A DNA stretch of 64,000 nt from an uncultured Sutterella sp. (GTDB lineage: Bacteria; Pseudomonadota; Gammaproteobacteria; Burkholderiales; Burkholderiaceae_F), in contig UQUR01000002.1 in the NCBI GenBank assembly GCA_900544345.1, forward strand, positions 124,001-188,000. The letters are read 5' to 3'. The position numbers and the translations under genes were made by a program. Positions 31,757 to 40,261 of this stretch are shown one piece after another. Position 1 is the stretch's first letter. Each line of letters opens with the position of its first letter. Under the pieces are notes generated by a model, which saw only the letters and a program-made list of their open reading frames with translations, was not told the origin of the DNA and searched no databases.

Positions 31757-31782
31757 ATAAAAAACCCGCACGCCGGCGGGTT
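31757..31782 (-). terminator. Terminator between the DGR genes and the lysis cassette
   Basis: On the minus strand AACCCGC/GCGGGTT with a 6-base loop is followed by TTTTATT. It separates the fibre/DGR transcript from holin-endolysin-Rz, so the lysis genes need readthrough (antitermination) or their own promoter in the 20-base gap or upstream. Confidence 0.8.
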
Positions 31783-31803
31783 CCTTATTGCTCTCCGAAA
31801 ACT

Positions 31804-32115
31804 TTATTGAAGCAATGTTTGCACCTCTGAAACGCTATATCCCAAGCGCTTGAGCTTGCTGTTTTCAACCTCTCGATATTCAAACTGATAGCGCACCACT
31901 TTTTCGGCATCGCCGGACGTGTCGCGCTGCTCTTCAACCTTATGCGTGTCATCGGTCACGCCGGGTTCATCCGCGCCCAATTCCTTGACGAAAAACCATC
32001 CGTAATTCGAATCCAAAAGAGCCTGAAACTCAGGAGCCCAGAGCTCTTTTGCGAAATTCAAACGGACGTATTCATAATCCTCGCGGGTGTTTAAAGTTTT
32101 CGGAAAACCTTGCAT
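31804..32115 (-). CDS. Hypothetical protein, second gene after the DGR reverse transcriptase
   Basis: 103 residues, soluble, mixed alpha/beta, not recognised. The N-terminal part (TREDYEYVRLNFAKELW) and the aromatic YGWFFVKELGAD segment are the most distinctive. The ATG at 32115 has AGGTG 6 bases ahead; a GTG at 32124 directly after the preceding stop is the alternative. It is the last gene before a terminator, so it belongs to the same transcript as the RT. Confidence 0.75.
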   Translation of the reverse strand: MQGFPKTLNTREDYEYVRLNFAKELWAPEFQALLDSNYGWFFVKELGADEPGVTDDTHKVEEQRDTSGDAEKVVRYQFEYREVENSKLKRLGYSVSEVQTLLQ

Positions 32116-32124
32116 TTTGATCAC

Positions 32125-32409
32125 CTAAGTAAATGTGTGATAACTGCCGACCTTTTTAATAACCGTTTCAAACGGAATATGCTCGGCATATTTTTCGGTT
32201 TGCCGCAACAGCACTTCGCTGGTGCTGAAAAGCACGTGCTTTTCGCCATCCAATTCAAACTGCAGTTGCAGGCAGCGTTTGCCCTTGACTGCCTTAGAGT
32301 CGATGACGCGAAAACCGGTCACGACTATGGTTTTATTGAAAACCTCGGCAACAGGCATTTTTTCTCCAACGAGCCCTTGCTCATCCGCAAAGTCACTGAA
32401 CTTTTTCAT
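32125..32409 (-). CDS. Hypothetical protein overlapping the DGR reverse transcriptase (possible DGR accessory)
   Basis: 94 residues, not recognised by family. The pattern is beta-rich: KTIVVTGFRVID, KRCLQLQFELDGEKHVLF and ETVIKKVGSYHTF alternate hydrophobic and polar residues, which would fit an OB-like or related small barrel. A strong AAGGAG lies 9 bases before the ATG, and the start overlaps the RT stop by 17 bases, so translation is coupled. avd, the usual DGR accessory gene, is missing from this locus, which makes this gene the first candidate for a replacement. That is inference. Confidence 0.8.
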   Translation of the reverse strand: MKKFSDFADEQGLVGEKMPVAEVFNKTIVVTGFRVIDSKAVKGKRCLQLQFELDGEKHVLFSTSEVLLRQTEKYAEHIPFETVIKKVGSYHTFT

Positions 32410-33418
32410 GATTTGCTATCTCCTTTTTGATCTCTGCCAGTTTTAATGACAAACTGAAATGCCTCGTGTTGGCATGTTTAAGCCACCCTTCGGTGCTAGC
32501 CACTTTCGCGGTCGCTCTCTCAACCGTCAGCCTGCCTGACTCCAATTCATGCAATACAACCGACATCCGTTTTTTGACTCGCTTGGCCGTCGATTTCCTC
32601 ACCAGAATGTAACCTTGCGGAAAATGACGATACCCAAGAAAATCAATTCCCTGCGTTACCGGGAAAACTTCACACTTGCTCAAACGCAAGAGCAACTTGC
32701 TGCCAAGGAAATCTTTGATTTCACCGGCAAGCGCATGAAGCTCGCTTTTGTCGTTTGAAAAAATGACGAAATCATCGCAATAGCGCAAATAGGGCTTGAT
32801 TCGCTTTTCTTGCTTAATAAAGGTGTCAAGCTCATTGAGGTAGATATTGCCAAACCATTGGCTCAAGTAATTTCCAATCGGTACATTTTTGCCATTTGGC
32901 ACACTGCCGATAATCTCATCCAAAAGATTCAAAAGGAACGGATCCTTGAGTTTCTTACGAATGATTTTTCTGAGGACCTCATGATCGAGCGAGGGATAAA
33001 ACTTGCTCACATCACATTTCAAGCAATACTTAAATTGCCTTGTCCATTGCATGCACCGCCGAGATCCGGCGTGCTGACCTTTGCCAATTCGACAAGCGTA
33101 GGAATCGGAGATCAAAAGCCCATCCCAAATGGGCTCCAACACTTGCATGATGGCATGGTGCACTATTCGATCCGGATAAAACGGCAAAATGAAGATTGTG
33201 CGCTGCTTGGGTTCGTATATGACCTTTGTTTTGTACTTTGCTGTATGGTATTGGCCGCTTATGAGCATGTTGTGCAATTCCTGCACACACTCATCCTCCC
33301 TGGCAAGCACTTTTTTAACTTTGCGCTGCCAGCGCTTCCCCCTTGAGGCATTCTTGATCGCAAGCCGCAGATTTTCAGGATCCACGAGCTTGTCCCAAAG
33401 ATGTCCATGTCTTTTCAT
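32393..33418 (-). CDS. DGR-type reverse transcriptase
   Basis: 341 residues. RT motifs are in order: FILPFYPDRIVHHAI (motif 2, about 77-91), CDVSKFYPSLDH (motif 3, Asp136), IGNYLSQWFGN (motif 4, about 181-191), YCDDFVIF (catalytic YxDD, 213-216) and GIDFLGYRHF (motif 7). The SQ in motif 4 is a mark of DGR reverse transcriptases, which copy the template RNA with errors at adenines. The start MKRHGHLWDK at 33418 matches DGR family N-termini; a longer frame to 33562 would run into the template repeat. No maturase or HNH domain is attached. Confidence 0.93.
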   Translation of the reverse strand: MKRHGHLWDKLVDPENLRLAIKNASRGKRWQRKVKKVLAREDECVQELHNMLISGQYHTAKYKTKVIYEPKQRTIFILPFYPDRIVHHAIMQVLEPIWDGLLISDSYACRIGKGQHAGSRRCMQWTRQFKYCLKCDVSKFYPSLDHEVLRKIIRKKLKDPFLLNLLDEIIGSVPNGKNVPIGNYLSQWFGNIYLNELDTFIKQEKRIKPYLRYCDDFVIFSNDKSELHALAGEIKDFLGSKLLLRLSKCEVFPVTQGIDFLGYRHFPQGYILVRKSTAKRVKKRMSVVLHELESGRLTVERATAKVASTEGWLKHANTRHFSLSLKLAEIKKEIANHEKVQ

Positions 33419-33544
33419 TGAAATGTATGAGGCACGACGTTCGCTTATTGCTACTAGCCGCACCTCATTCCCTTTGTGTGTTTTCCCTTTCGAGAAGGCC
33501 AAAAGATCCAGCCGCGGGATTAGGCAAAGCCTGTACTCTGCGTA

Positions 33545-33680
33545 TCGGACGAAAGCCGGCACCTGTTATTCGCCCAGCTGTTAGACGAAAAGTTGTTCAG
33601 ATTCGCCGTGCGAGAACCGCAATTCGACCTGTTGCCCCAGTTCGCCCCAACATGGCTGCGACGCAGCAAACTGATGCAAG
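33545..33680 (-). repeat. DGR template repeat (TR)
   Basis: 136 bases aligning without gaps to the variable repeat at 33866-34001 (offset 321). In the coding sense TR holds 27 adenines; 22 of them differ in VR, and none of the 109 other positions does. The TR is rich in AAC/AAT codons (NWGNRSNC, ANLNNFSS, NSWANNR). The last 19 bases, ending TTTCGTCCGA in the coding sense, are identical in both repeats and would be the initiation-of-mutagenic-homing region. TR ends 127 bases before the RT start. Confidence 0.95.
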
Positions 33681-33843
33681 CCTTCACTGGAGATCTTTCA
33701 GCCGTAAGGCATTTTAGATGGGGGGGGGGCGCTGATGGCAATACCCTTTTGTTAAAGCCCTCCTTAAAAAATTGCGCGGCCGGCTTCGCCGGCATTACTT
33801 TCCGACTTGCGGTTTGCAGACCGCGACCTCCTCGGCCCTCCGG
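33681..33843 (-). other. Spacer between fibre gene and template repeat, with hairpins and a G10 tract
   Basis: There is no avd-sized gene here. Visible are a near-palindrome GCGGTTTGCAGACCGC (33820-33835), a GCCGGC-GAA-GCCGGC hairpin (33779-33793 region), an AAGGAGGG-like element on the minus strand, and a run of ten G on the plus strand (33720-33729). DGRs commonly have a hairpin downstream of the variable repeat that aids homing, and these hairpins are candidates. An open frame from 33795 through TR to 33520 exists but probably reflects the VR-derived origin of TR. Confidence 0.6.
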
Positions 33844-35607
33844 TTAGAGGTTTACGACCCGTGGCTCGGACGAAAGCCGGCACCCGTAAGACGCCCAGCA
33901 GCGAGACGAAAAGCGGCCCAGAATCGCCGCGCGAGAACCGCAATCCGACCCGCCGCCCCAGTGCGCCCCAACAAGGCCGCGACGCAGCAAACCGAGGCAA
34001 GAGCCGTGCCCAGTGGAATCGAAAGCGGGATTAAATACGCTCTCCTTTTTCCACAAATAGCCATCGAGGTAGTAACGCATCTCGCCCTCGGTATACGTTT
34101 CGGAATTGGACTCTGTTCGCCAAGTCGCGCTATGCCCATCCCAGGAATCAAACACATCTGAAGTCCATTGCCACAGAGCACCGCAACAATCCTCAATGCC
34201 GTAGTTCGAAATCATTCTGCGGCCGGCCGTATCCACGTGCCCGCCAGTCGTATTTGGATCCACACCTCCGGAAATGCTTGTTTCCTCGTTTGAGCCCTTT
34301 GCAAACACAATGAACTCATCGCGACGAACCAGGCGCTTGCCGACCAATCCTGCATACTCAGCGAACTTCTCACCATGGAAAGCGGGACTCGAAGAGCCGT
34401 CAGCAGTCAATGCTCCGTAGGCGCTCACAAGCTTGCTGCCGTTGTAAGACCCGAGATAAATATCGACCCAAATGCCCAATCCCTCAATCCAAACCATGCC
34501 CTCCGGCTCGCTCACCGGCCGGTGCAGCAGATCCCAAACGGACAAAGGCAAGATGTCGCCGGCTGCATAGCCGCTCAACGTATGCCCCGAAATCGTTCCC
34601 ACAGACGCGCACAAGCAGTGGAAACCGCCGATTTTGCGCGAATTTTGCGCGTCGTACCCTGTCGGCACCGTGCTGTTGAGTGAAAGCACAAACACCGGAG
34701 CAGATCCGGATGTCGGTTTGCATGCGTAGATATAAACATCTTTGCCCGCTCGAGCTGCCGCCTCTCCCACAGTGCTTAGCTGCAGCGTGGTATCCGTTGT
34801 GCTGATGTAGCCCGCGTTGCCAATGTTGACCTGCGTATTGGCGGGAATCGTTACGGACGTTTTGGCCACCGTCGGCAAATTCGGCCGCTTGTACCAACGA
34901 GGCGACGAAGCAATGATGAGCTGAGTCGTGCCAGCCTCCGTCAAGCCCATGTTTTCTCGAGCCTGCTTCTGCTCTTGCGGCGTCAGTGTTTGCTCGGCCG
35001 TGCTCACCGGCTTTTCAGAAAGCTTGCTAAGGTCGATCGAGCCGTCCTGGAAAGCGCTACCGTTGAGGCTCCCGGGTTTTTCAAGTTTGGCTTTAAGCCC
35101 GGCTGGCGAGACAGCAACACCAGACAAAAGACCAGCCTCTACCTCTGCTGCCGTGGCCATCCGGACAATGCCGGCTGTTGTCGTTGTGGCCGGAGGATTG
35201 AAAAAGTTTGTGTTACCCAACTCGATGTCTGTTTCTCCGGCCTGCTCGAGCACCAGATCAAAAGACATCAAAAGTTGAGAGCCGGCGGCCTTCTGAGCCA
35301 ACGGCGTATCTTGACTGATCACAGCAAAAAGCACACCATCGTCAGTAAAGATACCGGCCTCATAAACCGTATAGGCCTCTGCAGAAAAGTCAGAAACAGT
35401 CACATGAATGATATTGTCTCCAACCGCACCGCCTTGAATCGTGTCCAGGGTTTTGAACGACGCCTGCAGCGCAGTTTCCTGCCCTGTCGGCGTATATTTC
35501 CCAGTGCCGAACTGTACCGTTTCAAAAATCACGGGTGTTGTCCCGTTCTTTTGGGCATTCACCAACGCGGCGAGGCCAGCATCAGTGATGGTTAAAACGT
35601 AAGCCAT
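33844..35607 (-). CDS. Tail fibre / receptor-binding protein with DGR-diversified C-type-lectin-like tip
   Basis: 587 residues. About 1-160 matches the phage tail-collar fibre N-terminus (DUF3751 type: VYEAGIFTDDGVLFAVI) that attaches to the baseplate. The middle (about 160-430) is a shaft. The C-terminal domain from about 435 looks like an FGE/C-type-lectin fold (RLVRRDEFIVFAKG, CCGALWQWTSDV) with the variable repeat at 536-581. It is expected to bind the host surface, with variation changing specificity. An AAGGAG site is 6 bases before the ATG. It follows gpI, the normal P2 position of the fibre gene H. Confidence 0.92.
   Translation of the reverse strand: MAYVLTITDAGLAALVNAQKNGTTPVIFETVQFGTGKYTPTGQETALQASFKTLDTIQGGAVGDNIIHVTVSDFSAEAYTVYEAGIFTDDGVLFAVISQDTPLAQKAAGSQLLMSFDLVLEQAGETDIELGNTNFFNPPATTTTAGIVRMATAAEVEAGLLSGVAVSPAGLKAKLEKPGSLNGSAFQDGSIDLSKLSEKPVSTAEQTLTPQEQKQARENMGLTEAGTTQLIIASSPRWYKRPNLPTVAKTSVTIPANTQVNIGNAGYISTTDTTLQLSTVGEAAARAGKDVYIYACKPTSGSAPVFVLSLNSTVPTGYDAQNSRKIGGFHCLCASVGTISGHTLSGYAAGDILPLSVWDLLHRPVSEPEGMVWIEGLGIWVDIYLGSYNGSKLVSAYGALTADGSSSPAFHGEKFAEYAGLVGKRLVRRDEFIVFAKGSNEETSISGGVDPNTTGGHVDTAGRRMISNYGIEDCCGALWQWTSDVFDSWDGHSATWRTESNSETYTEGEMRYYLDGYLWKKESVFNPAFDSTGHGSCLGLLRRGLVGAHWGGGSDCGSRAAILGRFSSRCWASYGCRLSSEPRVVNL
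33866..34001 (-). repeat. DGR variable repeat (VR) in the tail fibre gene
   Basis: It encodes residues 536-581 of the 587-residue fibre. Compared with TR, 17 codons are changed, for example AAC to CAC, GGC, CGC and TAC, and AAT to GAT, ATT and TCT. All changes are at A of TR. The protein end GCRLSSE corresponds to the GFRL-type end of other DGR C-type-lectin targets. Confidence 0.95.
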
Positions 35608-35620
35608 GAAAAGCTCCTTA

Positions 35621-36331
35621 TTACGCGACTGTCACCACGCGCAAAACGTTTGCCAGTCGCATGTGACAAAAAACGGCCTTGCGGCCGACCTGAAAAGCAC
35701 TTACAGAAACGGGCCGGATAATCGGCCCGATCTGAATGCCCAAACGCCATGGCTTTCGTTGCCCTGACGCCCTTGCAAAACTTGCTGTGCTTACCGCACC
35801 TCCGACTTGAATCCCTCCTTTGACGTTTTGGCTGAGCGTGAAGGTGTAGTGAGATCTCACCGGCTTTGAGGCATCAAGCAGCAGGAAAAAATCCTCTTGC
35901 ATTTGCTCGGTGAGCGTCCCCTCAATGTCGCCTAATGTCGCTGTGATTTTGAATGTATGCGCAGCCGCTTTTGGGTTTTCCTGCCACCACTCAACAATGG
36001 AGACGGCAGATCCCAAAGAGGCCAGCACATTCTTAACGGCCGACAACGTGCCCATTCTTGCCTTTTGAGCAATAATGGATTTCGCAACCGAGCGTTTTAG
36101 ATCCAACGGCCACGATTCGCGCCACGTCGTGAGATTGCGGCCAACCGCAAAGTGATCGAGCTGCTCGCTCGTCAATTCATCAATGTGCGCATAGATCGCA
36201 ACCACATCCACGACGCCAGCAACTGCTCTTAATTGAGGATCCACCGCTGCAGCCGCTGTAGCCATTTGCTGGTCATGCGTCAGACTTTCAGGCAGCAAAT
36301 CCTCAAGCAGTACATCCTTGATCGTTTTCAT
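35621..36331 (-). CDS. Phage tail protein I (P2 gpI family)
   Basis: 236 residues. The N-terminal half (LLPESLTHDQQMATAAAAV... TSEQLDHFAVGRN... ESWPLDLKRSVAK) fits baseplate protein gpI of P2-like contractile tails; the last 90 residues are less typical. It links the baseplate wedge to the fibre. It overlaps gpJ by one base. Confidence 0.85.
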   Translation of the reverse strand: MKTIKDVLLEDLLPESLTHDQQMATAAAAVDPQLRAVAGVVDVVAIYAHIDELTSEQLDHFAVGRNLTTWRESWPLDLKRSVAKSIIAQKARMGTLSAVKNVLASLGSAVSIVEWWQENPKAAAHTFKITATLGDIEGTLTEQMQEDFFLLLDASKPVRSHYTFTLSQNVKGGIQVGGAVSTASFARASGQRKPWRLGIQIGPIIRPVSVSAFQVGRKAVFCHMRLANVLRVVTVA

Positions 36332-37470
36332 TACTCATCCTTATAGCCCTTGAAATTGACTGTAACGCCGGTGCACTGCGCCACTTCGGTAGCACCAAGA
36401 GCGGTAAAAGCCACCGGCAAAAGCGTCGATCTATCGATTCTCGCTGCACCGGCCGCATTAACTTTGGCAATCAGCTCATCCTGCACAATGTCTCTGCCGA
36501 TTTTCGACTGCTGCCATAAGCGGTAAGACTCCACTGCTTCAGTCACAGCCTTTTGGATCGTCTCGAGCTTATTGGCATCGGTTCGATTAACCCAGTAATC
36601 CACCACGATTTTGTAGTTGACAGCCGTCGGCGCAATGGTTTTTACATAGTCAGTCAGCGGCCGGATAGTTTCGTCACTTAAGTGCTCAAGCAATCCCTCA
36701 AGAAAGGTTTCGTTTGGAAGCTCCCCGCCCTCAAGCAGGGGATACACATCCACTTCGCCTGCAACAGGAGAGGTGACGGCAACATCCACAATCGCCGGGG
36801 AATACGATTTGGTGTAATAGATGTAGGAAAGCTCGGGACCAGCCACTGAAAAACTGTCCGGACGCAGCCGGATGCGCTCGGCATACGCAGGATCTCCCTC
36901 GACATCCGTTCCGCCCTGGCTTTCAGTGAGATTTTCCGCCGAAGCCAAATACGCCATCGGTAAGACGATTGTGGAGATCTGTCCCGCTAAAAAACCGTTT
37001 CCCACTTCGCCGGCCAGCACGCATGAAGCCGGTGCATCACCGGTCAGATCGCCGGGCTCGATCACGCACTCCTCATCGGTTGAAAAGGTCACTTCGCCAG
37101 CCGAGACCTCAAAGCCAGCAGGAATCACAAACGCATTGCCCAATGCTTGAGACAAGGTAAACCTCAAGGTTGTGGCAGCCTTGGATGCTCCCAGGCGCTC
37201 AACCGCGATCGATTCCCCCAAGGCATCCAAATACTCGCCTTGCGCATAGGAAAGCAAGTTTTGCTGCGCAGCATAATTCACATCTGTTCTCAACTGGATG
37301 ATGGTTGCTGCAAGCCCCAATAAAAACAGCCGGCGAGGATCCCCGGCTGCGAGCGTCACATTGGCGATTTTTTCGTACTCTCGAATGATCTCGGTTTTGA
37401 TTGTCTCCGGATCTGTTTTCAGAAAATCAACAGCTGGCAATCTCCACCGAGGAATAACCTCTTGACTCAT
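36331..37470 (-). CDS. Baseplate J-like protein (P2 gpJ family)
   Basis: 379 residues, the baseplate wedge component of contractile tails. The N-terminal region LFLLGLAATIIQLRTDVNYAAQQNLL and the following YLDALGESIAVERLGA stretch are typical of gpJ. It lies in the order W-J-I shared with P2. Confidence 0.9.
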   Translation of the reverse strand: MSQEVIPRWRLPAVDFLKTDPETIKTEIIREYEKIANVTLAAGDPRRLFLLGLAATIIQLRTDVNYAAQQNLLSYAQGEYLDALGESIAVERLGASKAATTLRFTLSQALGNAFVIPAGFEVSAGEVTFSTDEECVIEPGDLTGDAPASCVLAGEVGNGFLAGQISTIVLPMAYLASAENLTESQGGTDVEGDPAYAERIRLRPDSFSVAGPELSYIYYTKSYSPAIVDVAVTSPVAGEVDVYPLLEGGELPNETFLEGLLEHLSDETIRPLTDYVKTIAPTAVNYKIVVDYWVNRTDANKLETIQKAVTEAVESYRLWQQSKIGRDIVQDELIAKVNAAGAARIDRSTLLPVAFTALGATEVAQCTGVTVNFKGYKDE

Positions 37471-37797
37471 TTAAGCCTCTCCTTTAATGCTGATTGTCAC
37501 TCTGGGCCGAGTCAGACCATCCTGGCCATCCTCAACACTCTCATCAAAACTCACGGCCTCAACAATGGCCCTCGGCTCGAAACGCTCAACAGCCTCAATA
37601 ATTTCGGCCTTCATAAGAGCTCTAGCCACATTGATCGGCTGATCGATGTGCTCCCAGGACAGACCAAAATCTCTTTCGAGCGGTACAGATCCCAGGCGCG
37701 TCGTCAAAATGGTTCGGACGTTCTGCAGAACCTCTGCAACTTCCGATGAGGGAGCAAAGTCAATCCCCTGCTTTAAATTCACCAGGTATTCACTCAT
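37471..37797 (-). CDS. Baseplate protein W (gpW/gp25 family)
   Basis: 108 residues, lysozyme-like gp25/GPW fold of the baseplate. NVRTILTTRLGSVPLERDFG is the conserved core. It is adjacent to the baseplate J-like gene without a gap, and its start overlaps the stop of the gpU-like gene. Confidence 0.88.
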   Translation of the reverse strand: MSEYLVNLKQGIDFAPSSEVAEVLQNVRTILTTRLGSVPLERDFGLSWEHIDQPINVARALMKAEIIEAVERFEPRAIVEAVSFDESVEDGQDGLTRPRVTISIKGEA

Positions 37798-38186
37798 GCG
37801 GCCTCCGTCAAGGTAATAGTTGCTTCAGCCACCAAACAAACGCCGGCTCCCGCAAAGTGCTTTCGGTTTTCGCTCACCGACTCAATCACAAACTTACCAA
37901 GGTACTCGCCGCCAATCACCAACACATGACTTTCGTGGCCTTTCAAAAGTCGATTGAGCACAATCAGTCCGGCAACAGGAGGCGATCTGAGCGTCGCATC
38001 GAAACGGATCTTGAAAGAAATCCGAGCTAAATCGTCACCGATCCACTCCAAAACCGGCTTCTGCCCAATGACTTCATGCCGGGCCCAGCGAGTCGATGTT
38101 TCGCGTGAGAGATCCTTAAACGTGTGCACAACATCAGCCGAACACACAAACGGCAGACTCCCAAAAGTTCCAATTACACCAAGCAT
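37794..38186 (-). CDS. Phage tail protein U-like (P2 gpU family)
   Basis: 130 residues. WARHEVIGQKPVLEWIGDDL and the following FKIRFDATLRSPP are characteristic of the P2 gpU family, a tail-end protein acting with the tape measure and gpD. Here it lies between gpV and gpW rather than beside gpX. Confidence 0.82.
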   Translation of the reverse strand: MLGVIGTFGSLPFVCSADVVHTFKDLSRETSTRWARHEVIGQKPVLEWIGDDLARISFKIRFDATLRSPPVAGLIVLNRLLKGHESHVLVIGGEYLGKFVIESVSENRKHFAGAGVCLVAEATITLTEAA

Positions 38187-38195
38187 TCCCTTTCC

Positions 38196-38930
38196 TTAAA
38201 TGTTGGATCCAGAAACGGTTCCGGACGCGTTGACATTTCCAGATGTTGAAACATCTCCGCTCACGGTCAAATTTCCGGTCACTGTCATGTTTCCCTTAAA
38301 TGTCAGACTGTTTGACTCAATCTGCGCAGAGGATCCGTTTAAAACCATCTTTGTCGCGCCCATGGTAAGCGTGAGCGTTGGAGCGGTTAAAGCAATGGAC
38401 TGGCCTGCGGACATTGAGGCCGTTTGTCCGGCTTCTATGGTCACGCTCTGACCGCCTTTGCCTGTCAGAGTCTGTTTTCCCTCAAGAGCGACCGCCTGCG
38501 GTGCCTCAACGCTCACTGATGTCCGATCAGCATGGATTTTTGTGCTCCCGATCTCAATGTCCAAAGCATGTGCCTTGCGGTCGTAACTCACTCGTGTTTC
38601 ATCAGAAAAAACTACCGTTCGCTTGTCCCGATCGTTTTCCGGCGGCACCACCTCTCCGGCATAAAAGCTGCCCACAATGTAGCCATCCTCTTTTGAGAGA
38701 AAGACGCACAGCACATCCTCTCCAATGTCCGGCAGCCGGTAATCGTGATTGTCAATCGTGTTTGGCTGCAGCACCGGCAGCCAGTCGCTTGTCACCGAGT
38801 CGTCATCATCAAACGTGACCCGGGCGCGGCACATTTTGGGATCGACATCAGTCACCTCTCCAATCGCCCCGGTAAAGTAGCTGCCGGATTGCCTAAAAAC
38901 GTCATAAAAGTTCATGCCATCCAACCTCAA
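38196..38930 (-). CDS. Baseplate assembly/spike protein V (gpV family)
   Basis: 244 residues. The N-terminal gp5-like OB fold (about 10-95) contains GEVTDVDPKMCRARVTFDDDD and WLPVLQP. The C-terminal part is a beta-helix of short repeats (TVTGNLTVSGDVSTSGN type), the membrane-piercing needle. It overlaps gpD by four bases. Confidence 0.88.
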   Translation of the reverse strand: MRLDGMNFYDVFRQSGSYFTGAIGEVTDVDPKMCRARVTFDDDDSVTSDWLPVLQPNTIDNHDYRLPDIGEDVLCVFLSKEDGYIVGSFYAGEVVPPENDRDKRTVVFSDETRVSYDRKAHALDIEIGSTKIHADRTSVSVEAPQAVALEGKQTLTGKGGQSVTIEAGQTASMSAGQSIALTAPTLTLTMGATKMVLNGSSAQIESNSLTFKGNMTVTGNLTVSGDVSTSGNVNASGTVSGSNI

Positions 38931-40015
38931 TAATTGTTATTGACGCGTCGCACGGAAAGACTCGTTTCGTAACCAGATCCGCCGCCCGAGTGAGACGCCT
39001 CTTCGATAATGAACCGACCATCAAAAGAGCCGAACCCCTGGCACTCAATCACCTCACCGGCTACCAAAAACGGATCTCCCAACACCCTCAATGAGCCTGT
39101 CATGCGCCGGCCATTGAGCTGACGTAGCTTGGCCTTGGCCAACCGCTTTGCTTCATCCAGAGAAGTCGCACGCTTGCGCATTTTGTATTCCTGGTCATTG
39201 GGGCCGGCATTCGGATCCCGATAGGTGTAAGACATCACTGCCGGATTGATCTTTTTGTCCGTCACCTTCTCCAAATTAAAGTTGTAGCTTGCTGCCGACC
39301 CTTTCTTTTTCTGCTTAGGATCCCGCCATTCAACTGTCACAGCACCGTAGCTGCCGCTTTGAGCCGTTTCAAAGTCGTAACTCAACACTCCGGACTCGCC
39401 CAATATAAAACTCGCTGCTGGCTCTTTTTGCTCATAACGATCTTGGCTGAAAATCACCAGCTGCTCATCAGTGACTTTCAGAGAAAGTCCAGCTGCTTCG
39501 CAAAGTCTTTTCAAAAACGCCAAATCAGATTCTTTGTCCTGGTCAATGCGGTCATACGTCGGATCCTCCGAAACATCCATCAAAAGCTCCAACTCAGCTT
39601 CTGCCGCGATTGTTTTTGCAATGTCGCTCAGTTTTCTGGATTCCCAAGCACGGGATTTCGCCAGCTTTCGAATAGGCTGGTTAAGCGGAATTGATGTTGC
39701 TCGAATCTCAATAACCGAAGGCTTCCCGGACAATCGAATACTGTCAACATAAAACGTGCCGCAAAAAAGCTCCGGGCCCGGCGCGGATACAGTGCCGGCC
39801 GACAAAAACATCCGAATCGTTTCGCCGCCATCCGGACGCCATGACTGAGCCCACTTACCCTCCGGATCTTTTAGCGTCAAAGAGATCTCATCGGCTTGCC
39901 CGGTTTCGTGATCGCTATAAGACCACGCCAAGAGATCCGCAGCCACATCCTGCGTCACATCCTTTTCGTCCCTGGTAAACAATAACCGCAGCCTCGTTTG
40001 TCTGGGTTCATTCAT
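38927..40015 (-). CDS. Late control protein D / baseplate hub (P2 gpD family)
   Basis: 362 residues, T4 gp27-like hub of the baseplate. SYSDHETGQADEISLTLKD near the N-terminus, FLKRLCEAAGLSLKV in the middle and the C-terminal beta-rich domain fit the gpD family. It overlaps gpV by four bases and follows gpX by two. Confidence 0.9.
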   Translation of the reverse strand: MNEPRQTRLRLLFTRDEKDVTQDVAADLLAWSYSDHETGQADEISLTLKDPEGKWAQSWRPDGGETIRMFLSAGTVSAPGPELFCGTFYVDSIRLSGKPSVIEIRATSIPLNQPIRKLAKSRAWESRKLSDIAKTIAAEAELELLMDVSEDPTYDRIDQDKESDLAFLKRLCEAAGLSLKVTDEQLVIFSQDRYEQKEPAASFILGESGVLSYDFETAQSGSYGAVTVEWRDPKQKKKGSAASYNFNLEKVTDKKINPAVMSYTYRDPNAGPNDQEYKMRKRATSLDEAKRLAKAKLRQLNGRRMTGSLRVLGDPFLVAGEVIECQGFGSFDGRFIIEEASHSGGGSGYETSLSVRRVNNNY

Positions 40016-40017
40016 GC

Positions 40018-40215
40018 TTAGCCTCTTTTCCAGGGCGGCAGCGTTTCGGCCGCCGTTTCAGTTATTGCCGGCGTTTGCAATTCGACGCCAGCCGGAAAAA
40101 TCACCACATCACGGACTTCAGGATTAGACGCTATCAACACATGCATCTGCATTTCCGTTCCGTAAACCTTTTTTGAAATGATGTCCCAGGTATCACCCTG
40201 CACCGTTTTGTACAT
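40018..40215 (-). CDS. Tail protein X (LysM-like, P2 gpX family)
   Basis: 65 residues with the short LysM-like motif TVQGDTWDIISKKVYG. The ATG at 40215 with GGAGG upstream is chosen; a longer frame from 40335 overlaps the tape-measure gene and has no family similarity in its extension. Conserved neighbour of gpD. Confidence 0.85.
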   Translation of the reverse strand: MYKTVQGDTWDIISKKVYGTEMQMHVLIASNPEVRDVVIFPAGVELQTPAITETAAETLPPWKRG

Positions 40216-40261
40216 TTCCCTTGCCTCCGACAATGCAAAGGCCCCGAATCCGGAGCCCCAA

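Noticed and set aside
32393..33418. Retron or group II intron origin for the reverse transcriptase
   Set aside because: No msr/msd-like inverted repeats, no maturase or endonuclease domain; the adenine-specific template/variable repeat pair fits only a DGR.
33520..33795. Protein-coding gene spanning the template repeat
   Set aside because: The frame exists because the template derives from coding sequence; it contains the G10 tract and no separate conserved domain.
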